Shown here in pieces: positions 1-5,714 of a stretch of 12,813 bases of DNA. Made by a program: the position numbers and the translations under genes. The notes beneath the pieces are model-generated. The model had not been told where the DNA came from. It made no database searches and saw only the letters and a program-made list of their open reading frames with translations. This DNA is from an uncultured Pseudomonadota bacterium (GTDB taxonomy: Bacteria; Pseudomonadota; Alphaproteobacteria; RF32; CAG-239). Location of the stretch: positions 1 to 12,813 of the forward strand of contig CADBMG010000098.1 in NCBI GenBank assembly GCA_902795745.1, given 5' to 3'. Every line of letters starts with the position of its first letter. Positions within the stretch are counted from its first letter, which is position 1.

Positions 1-7
1 CCGACCA
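1..7 (+). tRNA. 3' end of a tRNA gene, possibly tRNA-Pro (partial)
   Basis: The window opens with CCG-A-CCA, followed three bases later by a strong terminator. The intact tRNA-Glu at the right end has the same arrangement (CCA, three bases, terminator). Reading CCA as the encoded tail gives discriminator A73 and G72, so the missing first base would be C1. A C1:G72 pair with A73 is typical of bacterial tRNA-Pro. Only seven bases are visible, so both the tRNA call and the identity are inferences. Confidence 0.35.
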
Positions 8-10
8 ATA

Positions 11-43
11 AAAAAAATCCTGCCTTCGTGGCGGGATTTTTTT
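11..43 (+). terminator. Rho-independent terminator after the left-edge tRNA
   Basis: A run of seven A and TCC pairs with GGA and seven T. The inner stem is TGCC with GGCG (one T-G wobble) around the loop TTCGT. The A-rich 5' flank and T-rich 3' flank make the hairpin usable in both directions. It most likely ends the transcript of the tRNA at bases 1-7. Confidence 0.85.
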
Positions 44-66
44 GTTGAATGCGATAGCATAGGATG

Positions 67-89
67 CGAACCAGCGAGGAGCTGGTTTG
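67..89. other. Isolated hairpin of unknown function downstream of the tRNA terminator
   Basis: AACCAGC (69-75) and GCTGGTT (81-87) form a perfect 7-bp stem around the loop GAGGA. The pairs C67-G89 and G68-T88 extend it. No T-tract follows, so it is not a standard terminator. It lies in a gene-free stretch (44-172) whose base composition is less AT-rich than the promoter region that follows. It may be an intergenic repeat or the remains of a tRNA-flanking element. Confidence 0.5.
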
Positions 90-172
90 ACTACAAGGCT
101 AAGGCGGGATTTATTAGGAGCAAATATTTCTTAAATTCACAAATGAAAAACAATGCAATATCCAAAATTTAT

Positions 173-200
173 TTGAAATATTGAATATTATTTGTATAAT
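173..200 (+). promoter_or_regulatory. Sigma-70-like promoter for the 239-1470 gene group
   Basis: TTGAAA at 173-178 is followed after 16 bases by a consensus TATAAT at 195-200. Transcription would start near 207, upstream of the 41-residue ORF and the acetyltransferase gene. Confidence 0.6.
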
Positions 201-238
201 AAATCGTCAAATTAACAGGAATACTTAAATGAAGAAAA

Positions 239-364
239 ATGTATCTGAAAAACGGATTTGTAATAGATGTTGAACGAGAAAATCACATGTTGATATTAGC
301 TAAAGCACTTGATGATAAATTTCAAATTAAAAAATGGCAAGGATTGCCTTTGGGTTTTGTTTAA
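239..364 (+). CDS. Unknown 41-residue protein
   Basis: This small ORF encodes a protein that begins MYLKNGFVIDVE and ends WQGLPLGFV. I do not recognise the family. It has no signal peptide or membrane segment. The residues look protein-like (a DVEREN turn, then a helical LILAKALDD stretch) rather than random. It lies 32 bases after the predicted transcript start and 27 bases before the acetyltransferase start, so it is probably co-transcribed. The ribosome site before ATG 239 is weak. A better one (AGGA at 218-221 or just before) serves ATG 229 in a different frame, which reaches a stop after 14 codons. A one-base insertion that split an older, slightly longer gene is therefore possible, as is a chance ORF. 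Confidence 0.4.
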   Translation: MYLKNGFVIDVERENHMLILAKALDDKFQIKKWQGLPLGFV

Positions 365-391
365 GTTGGAGTTGTTGTAATGGAGGCTTAT

Positions 392-835
392 ATGCAGTTT
401 GAAATAATTACTAAAAACTCAAAATTGACGACAGTGTTGTTGAATATTTTACAAACAGAGTGGCCGGAAGCCTATGGTTGGCTAACCGATGTGATTGATG
501 ATTGGTCTTTAATTGATTTTCCGCAGATTGTTGTGGCAACAGAAAATGAAAAAATTATAGGTTATTATTCTCTTGTAGCCAAAGAATTGGTAAAAGATAA
601 TCATGGATATACACCGTGGTTGGGAACATTGTTTGTCAGAGAAAAGTTTCGCGGTAAACATTATAGTCATGTGTTGATTGAAGATGCTTGTCAACGTGTT
701 AAAAAAATGGGGTACAAAAATTTATATCTGGCGACAGAACACATTGGTTTATATGAAAAATTCAGATTTGAGGAAATCGGATTAGGATTGTATTTATGGG
801 GCGAACCTACAAAATTTTACAGAAGAACAATATGA
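392..835 (+). CDS. GNAT-family N-acetyltransferase
   Basis: The 147-residue protein transfers an acetyl group from acetyl-CoA to an unidentified small-molecule or protein amine in the cytoplasm. The GNAT fold shows as a beta-rich N-terminal half, the motif A segment TLFVREKFRGKHYSHVLI (about 79-96), and a motif B-like segment LYLATEHIGLYEKFRFEEIG (about 111-130), where YEKFRFE is the usual C-terminal signature. The pyrophosphate loop, normally R-x-x-G-x-G/A, reads R-G-K-H-Y-S, so both small residues are replaced by His and Ser. I chose ATG 392 because GGAGG at 382-386 precedes it by five bases; ATG 380, with GGAG eight bases upstream, would add four residues. The gene sits between a small unknown ORF and a cell-wall peptidase, a context that does not reveal the substrate. 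Confidence 0.85.
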   Translation: MQFEIITKNSKLTTVLLNILQTEWPEAYGWLTDVIDDWSLIDFPQIVVATENEKIIGYYSLVAKELVKDNHGYTPWLGTLFVREKFRGKHYSHVLIEDACQRVKKMGYKNLYLATEHIGLYEKFRFEEIGLGLYLWGEPTKFYRRTI

Positions 836-897
836 TGTTATTAATGCAGAATATCTGATTTATTATGCTGTTAAGGAAAGATGCTAAGGTGGAAAAC

Positions 898-1470
898 ATG
901 GATTATACGATATTAGTTAATAAAGAACATTTACTGCTTTGTGATTATGTTCCGGAAGGATTGGTCGAAATAAATGAACCGATGGGTTCGAAATTGGATA
1001 AAACATACGTTAATCGTCTTAATAGCGAAGTTTACGCCGCTTTTAAACAAATGCAAAAAGATGCCCTAAAAGTAGGGTACGAAATATTTATTGATTCTTC
1101 ATACCGTTCTTATGGATATCAAGATAGAATTTTTAATGATGTTGCCTTAAAAAAAGGAACGGAATATGCTGAGAGATTTGTGGCTATGCCGGGAGCAAGT
1201 GAACATCAGACCGGTTTGGCGATAGATATAATATATAGAAGAAACAGCGAAATGATAGAAGAACAGACAGAGGATGATGCAGAAATAAAATGGTTGTGTG
1301 AAAATGCGCACAAGTACGGATTTATTTTGCGTTATCCGAAAGGAAAAGAAAAAATAACCGGTTTCAATTTTGAACCGTGGCATTTCAGATATGTCGGCAA
1401 AATTCCGGCGGAAAAGATTTTTGCCCAAAACATTACGTTGGAAGAATATCATGAACTTCTGAAAATATAG
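898..1470 (+). CDS. VanY-like D-alanyl-D-alanine carboxypeptidase (peptidase M15B)
   Basis: This 190-residue zinc peptidase is predicted to remove the terminal D-Ala from peptidoglycan stem peptides. The N-terminus VNKEHLLLCDYVPEGLVEI is the usual start of the VanY/LdcB core. SSYRS (67-71) supplies the substrate-binding Arg. SEHQTGLAID (101-110) is the SxHxxGxxxD zinc motif (His103, Asp110). EPWHFRYVG (159-167) gives the catalytic Glu159 and the third ligand His162, so all key residues are present. ATG 898 has AAGG seven to nine bases upstream. Starting at ATG 865 would add 11 residues and still no signal peptide. With no export signal or membrane anchor, a periplasmic location is not supported by the sequence; cytoplasmic muropeptide trimming or release on lysis are alternatives. 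It is probably co-transcribed with the acetyltransferase 62 bases upstream. Confidence 0.9.
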   Translation: MDYTILVNKEHLLLCDYVPEGLVEINEPMGSKLDKTYVNRLNSEVYAAFKQMQKDALKVGYEIFIDSSYRSYGYQDRIFNDVALKKGTEYAERFVAMPGASEHQTGLAIDIIYRRNSEMIEEQTEDDAEIKWLCENAHKYGFILRYPKGKEKITGFNFEPWHFRYVGKIPAEKIFAQNITLEEYHELLKI

Positions 1471-1519
1471 CATTCCTAGCATTATTTATCAAAAAAATGG
1501 TTACAAACTGCTAATTTTT

Positions 1520-1538
1520 AAAGGATGAGATTTCCTTT
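1520..1538 (+). terminator. Weak hairpin, possible terminator after the VanY-like gene
   Basis: AAAGGA (1520-1525) pairs with TCCTTT (1533-1538) around a seven-base loop. The T-rich stretch comes about eight bases later (from 1545), after a run of G. That is not the classic form, so termination here is uncertain. Confidence 0.3.
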
Positions 1539-1561
1539 GGGGGAGTTTTTGCTTTTTTGAA

Positions 1562-1589
1562 TTTACATTGATTTTTGATATGTTATATT
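1562..1589 (+). promoter_or_regulatory. Promoter for the NADAR-family gene
   Basis: TTTACA at 1562-1567 lies 16 bases before TATATT at 1584-1589. A TG at 1581-1582 makes this an extended -10 (TGnTATATT). Transcription would start near 1596, about 27 bases before the start codon. Confidence 0.5.
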
Positions 1590-1622
1590 TATATCGTCGG
1601 AGACAATAGGAAAGTTTGATGT

Positions 1623-2075
1623 ATGGTTGATGAAATCAGATTTTGTTCACCGGAAGGAAAATGGGGATTTTTGAGCCCGTATGCCGCATTTCCGATAAAA
1701 ATGGAAGTAGATGGAAGTGTTTATACTTTTCCAAGTGTTGAGCATTACTATCAGGCTATGAAATTTTATGCAACGGATGAGAGATTTAGGACCATTTTGA
1801 ATCTAAAAAATCCCGATGATGCCCGTATTATTACCAAAAAACCGGAATATAAGATAAATCGCCGTGAAGATTTTGAAAGGAACAAATTTGCCATTATGGA
1901 AAAGGCATTAAGAGCAAAATTCTTCCAAAACGTAGTGGCGGCTGAGATGTTGAAAGCAACAGGAAATGCTCTTTTAATAAAATCATGTAAGATTTGTTAT
2001 AAATGCGGATTTGGGGAAGGATGCGGCGAAAATCGCATGGGCAAAATAATGATGAAAATTAGAGAAGAACTGTAA
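1623..2075 (+). CDS. NADAR (YbiA-like, DUF1768) family protein with a cysteine cluster
   Basis: The NADAR family comprises N-glycosidases. Known members act on riboflavin-pathway intermediates or remove ADP-ribose from guanine. The 150-residue length and order of motifs fit: an aromatic N-terminal block (FLSPYAAFPI, 16-25), the hallmark SVEHYYQAMKF (38-48), the KAL-AKFFQN helix (94-103), TGNALLI (113-119), and the closing GENRMGKIMMKIREEL (135-150). The segment between the last two normally carries a conserved N-x-W-x-D and WG pattern. Here it is SCKICYKCGFGEGC, giving Cys122, 125, 128 and 134 with none of the usual Trp or Asp. Family membership is secure but normal glycosidase activity is not. 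ATG 1623 has AGGAAAG eight bases upstream. The gene stands alone, with its own promoter. Confidence 0.85.
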   Translation: MVDEIRFCSPEGKWGFLSPYAAFPIKMEVDGSVYTFPSVEHYYQAMKFYATDERFRTILNLKNPDDARIITKKPEYKINRREDFERNKFAIMEKALRAKFFQNVVAAEMLKATGNALLIKSCKICYKCGFGEGCGENRMGKIMMKIREEL

Positions 2076-2118
2076 AAAAACGTTTTTTAAGTAAAGAACT
2101 TTTCAGCAAATTTATTAT

Positions 2119-2146
2119 TGCAAAATGATAGTTTTTTCGTTAACAT
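2119..2146 (+). promoter_or_regulatory. Candidate promoter of the terB-like to folD operon
   Basis: TTGCAA at 2119-2124 is followed after 16 bases by TAACAT at 2141-2146 (four of six consensus bases). The -10 lies inside the left arm of the inverted repeat at 2140-2160. The match is modest. No other promoter-like pair stands out before the operon. Confidence 0.35.
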
Positions 2147-2160
2147 ACGACTTATGTTAA
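2140..2160. promoter_or_regulatory. Perfect inverted repeat before the terB-like gene, operator-like
   Basis: TTAACATA (2140-2147) and TATGTTAA (2153-2160) are perfect 8-bp arms around CGACT. The repeat ends six bases before the ribosome site GGGAGG (2167-2172) and overlaps the candidate -10. The size and symmetry suit a dimeric repressor site. As RNA it would be an AU-rich hairpin near the ribosome site, so translational control is the alternative. Confidence 0.55.
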
Positions 2161-2177
2161 TAAACTGGGAGGTTTTA

Positions 2178-2618
2178 ATGTCCGAAATATCGAAACTTTT
2201 GCCATCGCATTTGTCGCAAGCGACTCCAGAGCAGAAGAAAGTTTTTTTTCAGGCTTTGGTTTGTCTTTCCAGCATAGATGGTCATACCGATGACGGTGAA
2301 ATAGATTATATTACCAAAACCGCTCGGGCGAATAATATAACCGATTTTTCTGAGATTTGTGATTTTGTTGATGAAAAAGAAGTTATTTCCAGTGCCAGAT
2401 TGATTAATAATCGTCCTTTGGCATTGGAATTGTTGCGTGAAATGTGTACGTTGGCGCATGTTGATAATGTGCTTTCCGATGAAGAAACTCTATTAATCGG
2501 TAAGATTGGACGTGCTATGGGAATTGAAATAGAAAAAATCGAACAAATCAGCAATTGGGTAATTGAGCATATGATATGGAGAGAACAGGCAAAACTTATT
2601 TTTGAGGAGAAGCTGTAA
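2178..2618 (+). CDS. TerB-like (tellurite-resistance TerB fold) protein
   Basis: This 146-residue, all-helical soluble protein carries the two acidic motifs of the TerB-like fold. The first is SSIDGHTDDGEIDYI (31-45), matching the family's A-x-x-D-G-x(5)-E pattern with Asp34, Gly35 and Glu41. The second is AHVDNVLSDEETLLIGKIGRAMGI (93-116), with Asp96, Glu102 and Glu103. In TerB these acidic clusters bind metal ions at the inner face of the membrane. Single-domain relatives occur in many proteobacteria with no tellurite phenotype, so a resistance role should not be assumed, and no other ter genes are present. ATG 2178 has a near-perfect GGGAGG five bases upstream. The stop is one base from the next start, so the two products are probably made together. 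It is the first gene of the operon running to folD. Confidence 0.75.
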   Translation: MSEISKLLPSHLSQATPEQKKVFFQALVCLSSIDGHTDDGEIDYITKTARANNITDFSEICDFVDEKEVISSARLINNRPLALELLREMCTLAHVDNVLSDEETLLIGKIGRAMGIEIEKIEQISNWVIEHMIWREQAKLIFEEKL

Positions 2619-2619
2619 A

Positions 2620-3507
2620 ATGGGACGTTACAGCAGTTGCACATATTTTGAAACTCTTTATGATGCTGTGAGCAGCAGTTTTCCGGCAGTTAATCGTCCC
2701 GAAGCGTGTACAATTTTGCGCGAGACAATTTTGGCTCCTTCAGATTATGAGGTAGAGTTTAATAATGCGGTATATAATCAGGAGCAAATCAGAGAATTGG
2801 TTGCTCGCGAGTTGATTAATGCTTGTATTGACCAAACACCTGAGCAGACTTTTAATGATATTTTGGAGGGTGCCGCGCAAATAATGAAACATATGAACGA
2901 CGGCTACATCTCAACCGAAGATTATAATGAGCGGTGTCAGTACTTGGAGCATATCAGTCGTGATGAATTTCGTTTATTTGCAGCATTGGCTTTTCTGCAT
3001 GCGGCACAAAAAAATGACGATAAACTCTATGATGAGTTGATATTAAACATTATCCGCCTGCGTGAAATTAATGATCTTATTATCAACTACACTCGCGATG
3101 AGGTGGAAATAGAAGTCGGACGCGATGAGTTTGAACAAGCCAAACCAATTTATCGTATGCTTAAATCGCTACAAAGTTTAGGTTATGACTATAATTTCAG
3201 TCCGCGTGAACGCTCAGGATTAGGTATAGACCATGAAAACGATGCCGATTTAGGGGGCGCATTTAACTATGAACATTGGTTAAAACGATTAATGCTCTTG
3301 CAATTGCGTAAAGAAATTGCTATGGATAATATAGATGAGGCAATTGCTGCCGAAGAAGGTGAGGCGGTTGCCAATGTAGAAGATATCAGCGATCGCATTG
3401 CACAATTACGTGGGATGGTTGATAGACGACATTTTGATAAAAACAGATTCCGTCAGTTGGAAGAAGCGGAACAAACCGATTCAGCCGAAGACGAGGATGC
3501 TAATTAA
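2620..3507 (+). CDS. Unknown acidic, helix-rich cytoplasmic protein
   Basis: I do not recognise this 295-residue protein. It has no signal peptide and no membrane segment. It looks largely alpha-helical and acidic throughout, with a repeating pattern of helices of about 20 residues in the middle (about 85-180). A charged linker (GIDHENDADLGG, about 205-216) follows, then a helical block rich in Leu/Arg, a heptad-like stretch (ISDRIAQLRGMVDRRHFDKNRFRQLEE, about 255-281), and a disordered acidic tail ending SAEDEDAN. ATG 2620 follows the TerB-like stop after one base, with GAGGAG ten bases upstream. That arrangement suggests translational coupling and a physical partnership with the TerB-like protein. 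It is followed by yggT 11 bases later. Confidence 0.8.
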   Translation: MGRYSSCTYFETLYDAVSSSFPAVNRPEACTILRETILAPSDYEVEFNNAVYNQEQIRELVARELINACIDQTPEQTFNDILEGAAQIMKHMNDGYISTEDYNERCQYLEHISRDEFRLFAALAFLHAAQKNDDKLYDELILNIIRLREINDLIINYTRDEVEIEVGRDEFEQAKPIYRMLKSLQSLGYDYNFSPRERSGLGIDHENDADLGGAFNYEHWLKRLMLLQLRKEIAMDNIDEAIAAEEGEAVANVEDISDRIAQLRGMVDRRHFDKNRFRQLEEAEQTDSAEDEDAN

Positions 3508-3518
3508 GGAGAAAAACA

Positions 3519-3836
3519 ATGGGAATTATTGGTGTTATATTGATGCCGTTTCTGGATATTTTAGGTTTTGTTGTTGATATATATTTCAAAGTGGTTGTGG
3601 TAGATATAGTGTTGTATTGGATGCTTCATTATAAACTGTTGACCGTCCATAATAAATATGCCGAGAAATTTATGCAAATTCTGCATAACATTACAGAACC
3701 GGTATACAGCCAAATTCGCAAAAGAATACCGCCTATTTCCGGTTACGATGTTGCACCGTATGTTTTGTTGTTGGTAATTGCATTTATCGGTTCTTTCATC
3801 ACTCACCTGTCGCATTGGTTACAGCAATATATGTAA
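3519..3836 (+). CDS. YggT-family inner-membrane protein
   Basis: The 105-residue protein has two membrane segments (about 5-34 and 78-98). Between them is the YggT signature: ITEPVYSQIRKRIPP (58-72) followed by SGYDVAPYVLLL (74-85). It matches the single-unit form of the family; E. coli YggT is a tandem duplication of nearly twice this length. The family is linked to envelope and osmotic functions and, in Gram-positives, to division-site proteins, but its biochemical activity is unknown. AAGGAG lies seven bases before ATG 3519. The stop is two bases from the DUF167 start, and YggT next to DUF167 (YggU) is a widely conserved pair. Confidence 0.85.
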   Translation: MGIIGVILMPFLDILGFVVDIYFKVVVVDIVLYWMLHYKLLTVHNKYAEKFMQILHNITEPVYSQIRKRIPPISGYDVAPYVLLLVIAFIGSFITHLSHWLQQYM

Positions 3837-3838
3837 AC

Positions 3839-4156
3839 ATGGCGTTTGTTGAATTATATAAGACGGGGTATTTGTTGCGTATTAAACTTTCTCCCGGTGC
3901 GTCTGTTTGCGGCGTCCGTGGTGTTTGGTGCGGGACGGATAATGAGGAATATCTCAAAATATCGGTTAACTCTGTGGCAGAAAAAGGAAAGGCCAACAAG
4001 GAACTTTTTAAATTTTTATCTAAAACGCTTAAAATGCCTCTTAGTTCGTTCAGTTTAATTTGCGGAGCAACTGAACATATGAAGAAAATATATTTGGATA
4101 TTGAACAAACAGAGGAAAATACTACAAAAATTTCAGCTCTGCAAATGGAGAAGTAA
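3839..4156 (+). CDS. DUF167 (YggU/UPF0235) family protein
   Basis: This 105-residue protein shows the family motifs in order: RIKLSPGAS (14-22, normally V-x-PgAs), LKISVNSVAEKGKANKEL (39-56, the conserved a-pE-GkAN-al core) and SLICGATEHMKKIYL (72-86, the usual G-x-s-r-x-K segment). The function of the family is unknown. The fold is a small alpha/beta domain, thought to be cytoplasmic. The tail after residue 90 is an extra 15 polar residues. ATG 3839 lies two bases after the yggT stop with no clear ribosome site of its own, so translation probably depends on ribosomes finishing yggT. Its TAA stop abuts the folD ATG with no gap. Confidence 0.85.
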   Translation: MAFVELYKTGYLLRIKLSPGASVCGVRGVWCGTDNEEYLKISVNSVAEKGKANKELFKFLSKTLKMPLSSFSLICGATEHMKKIYLDIEQTEENTTKISALQMEK

Positions 4157-4999
4157 ATGACAGCCAAACTGATAGATGGTAAAGTTTTAGCGCAAAGTAT
4201 TCGTGATAAATTACGGCAAGAAATTGCAAGTTTACCGGCAGTTCCTCAGTTGGATATTGTTCTGGTAGGCAATGATGATGCCAGCGAAATTTATGTGCGT
4301 AATAAAATAAAGGCTGCCGACAATATAGGATTAAAGACTAATCTTCATCGTTTACCCGAGGAAGTCGAACAAAGGGATTTATTATCTCTTATTGATAACC
4401 TTAATGCCGATCCGCAAGTTAACGGCATTATAGTTCAGTTGCCTTTACCTGAGCATCTTGATATGCACCAAATTATCAATCGTATTAATCCGATAAAAGA
4501 TGTAGACGGTTTTCATCCGGTCAATACCGGTATGTTGCAAAACGATGAAAAACCATATTTTATTGCGGCAACTCCTTTGGGGGTTATGAGATTAATTCAA
4601 ACCGTATGCCCTGATTTAAGCGGAAAAAATGTAGTTATTATCGGCGCATCGCTTATTGTCGGCAGACCTTTGGCTACTCTGCTCTTAAATAAAGAATGTA
4701 CTGTGACCATTACTCATATTCATACCAAGAATATTAAAGAACTGACGCAAAAGGCTGATATTGTTGTTGCAGCTTGCGGTGTGGCGAATTTGGTGCAAGA
4801 ACAATGGATTAAGGATGGGGCGATTCTGATAGATGTGGGGATTAATCGCTGTGAAGGTAAAATTTGCGGTGATATTGACTTTGACTCTGTTAAAGAAAAA
4901 GCCGCTGCCATAACGCCGGTGCCGGGAGGCGTAGGACCTATGACGATAGCCATGTTGCTGCACAATACCTTGGAAGCGTACTTATTGCAACACAAATAA
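4157..4999 (+). CDS. folD: Bifunctional methylenetetrahydrofolate dehydrogenase/cyclohydrolase
   Basis: FolD oxidises 5,10-methylene-THF to methenyl-THF and hydrolyses that to 10-formyl-THF, feeding purine and formyl-methionyl-tRNA synthesis. At 280 residues it is normal in length. Catalytic residues are intact: Tyr46 and Lys50 in YVRNKIKA, Gln94 in GIIVQLPLP and Asp117 in KDVDGFHPVNTG, each four less than in E. coli. The Rossmann half ends with ITPVPGGVGPMTIAMLLHNT (252-271). Three usually conserved spots differ: PCTPxG is AATPLG (137-142), GRS before IVG is GAS (163-165), and the CHSxT segment is THIHT (186-190). The last two changes fall where NADP's 2'-phosphate is normally held. It is the last gene of the operon. 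Its stop lies one base from the stop of the convergent mlaC. Confidence 0.95.
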   Translation: MTAKLIDGKVLAQSIRDKLRQEIASLPAVPQLDIVLVGNDDASEIYVRNKIKAADNIGLKTNLHRLPEEVEQRDLLSLIDNLNADPQVNGIIVQLPLPEHLDMHQIINRINPIKDVDGFHPVNTGMLQNDEKPYFIAATPLGVMRLIQTVCPDLSGKNVVIIGASLIVGRPLATLLLNKECTVTITHIHTKNIKELTQKADIVVAACGVANLVQEQWIKDGAILIDVGINRCEGKICGDIDFDSVKEKAAAITPVPGGVGPMTIAMLLHNTLEAYLLQHK

Positions 5000-5000
5000 T

Positions 5001-5657
5001 CTATTGAAGATATTTTTCTTCCATGCTCTCAACTATTGCCTGCAAATCTTCCAAAAACCATGCAATTTCATCGTCGTTATCTTGGTGAATCATTTGTTGA
5101 AAACGTTCACGAAAGGCTAAAAGTAAACTGCTTTGTTCGATTTTCAAATCACGCACCATAATTTGAGAATTATTTTGGATTAATTCAAAAAGAACCTTAA
5201 ATCCTTTTTTATTATTATCATTTTCTTCCGAAAGTATGGCGTCAACGAAAATTGTACACCATACGCTGACAGTTTGGGAATTGGGCAGAGCTTTGTCGAC
5301 AGTAAAGCTGATACTTCCCTTGGGTAATGAAAGAGGATATTCCTTGTAAAGTGCGGAAATATAACGCTTGAACAGATTTTCATATTCTCTGTGCTGGCTC
5401 TCATCCATTGCTCGCCAATACTTACCTACCACAAATTTTGCAGCATAATTTAAATCAATATCTTCAACTAAAATTTTATCGAGAGCGGCGTATTTTTCGT
5501 CACTGTTCTCATCAGTCAAAATATCTATAATTTGTTTGCCTTTTTGCAGTGCCCATTGCTTTGCCGTATCTGCTTGCAAGGCAGCACTGGCATTGTTTAC
5601 GCCAAGGACAATCCATAAAAACAATATGATAAGTTGCAAAAAATGTTTTATTTTCAT
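5001..5657 (-). CDS. mlaC: MlaC-family periplasmic phospholipid-binding protein
   Basis: MlaC carries phospholipid across the periplasm between the outer-membrane MlaA complex and the inner-membrane MlaFEDB transporter. The 218-residue precursor has a signal peptide (hydrophobic 8-20, cleavage probably after ASA at 25). The mature part shows the family pattern: a helical N-terminus with an AKFVVGKYWR segment (73-82) followed by LFKRYISALYKEYPL (95-109), then beta strands with the SVWCTIFVDA and FKVLFELI blocks, a VRDLKIEQSS strand, and the final LAFRERFQQMI helix. A C-terminal addition of about 30 residues (DNDDEIAWFLEDLQAIVESMEE) is acidic and helical. The ribosome site before ATG 5657 is weak. 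It is transcribed alone here, away from the two mlaD genes, and no mlaA, mlaE or mlaF is in the window. Confidence 0.8.
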   Translation of the reverse strand: MKIKHFLQLIILFLWIVLGVNNASAALQADTAKQWALQKGKQIIDILTDENSDEKYAALDKILVEDIDLNYAAKFVVGKYWRAMDESQHREYENLFKRYISALYKEYPLSLPKGSISFTVDKALPNSQTVSVWCTIFVDAILSEENDNNKKGFKVLFELIQNNSQIMVRDLKIEQSSLLLAFRERFQQMIHQDNDDEIAWFLEDLQAIVESMEEKYLQ

Positions 5658-5681
5658 AATAAATCCGATAAAATTAAACCT

Positions 5682-5710
5682 ATAATGAAGTATTTTAACG
5701 CGAAAGTAAA
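5682..5710 (-). promoter_or_regulatory. Candidate mlaC promoter in the divergent intergenic region
   Basis: On the minus strand, TTTACT (5710-5705) is followed after 17 bases by CATTAT (5687-5682), giving a start about 20 bases before the mlaC ATG. The opposite strand has a consensus TATAAT at 5681-5686 that could serve the divergent binding-protein gene, but no good -35 lies at the right distance. If both sites are real, their cores overlap and the two genes would compete for polymerase. Confidence 0.35.
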
Positions 5711-5714
5711 AAAA

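Noticed and set aside
2..184. Open frame through the tRNA end, terminator and hairpin region (+ strand, 60 codons without a stop)
   Set aside because: It has no usable start codon, begins inside a probable tRNA and crosses a terminator. It is most likely an accidental open frame.
1623..2075. NADAR protein as part of a DarT-type toxin-antitoxin or phage-defence pair
   Set aside because: No ADP-ribosyltransferase toxin gene lies next to it; the neighbours are a peptidase and the TerB-like operon.
2074..2088. AAAAAACGTTTTTT palindrome after the NADAR gene as a terminator
   Set aside because: The arms meet with no room for a loop and no GC core, so a stable RNA hairpin is unlikely.
2178..2618. 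Tellurite-resistance function for the TerB-like gene
   Set aside because: No terA, terC, terD or terZ neighbours are present; single TerB-fold proteins are common without resistance.
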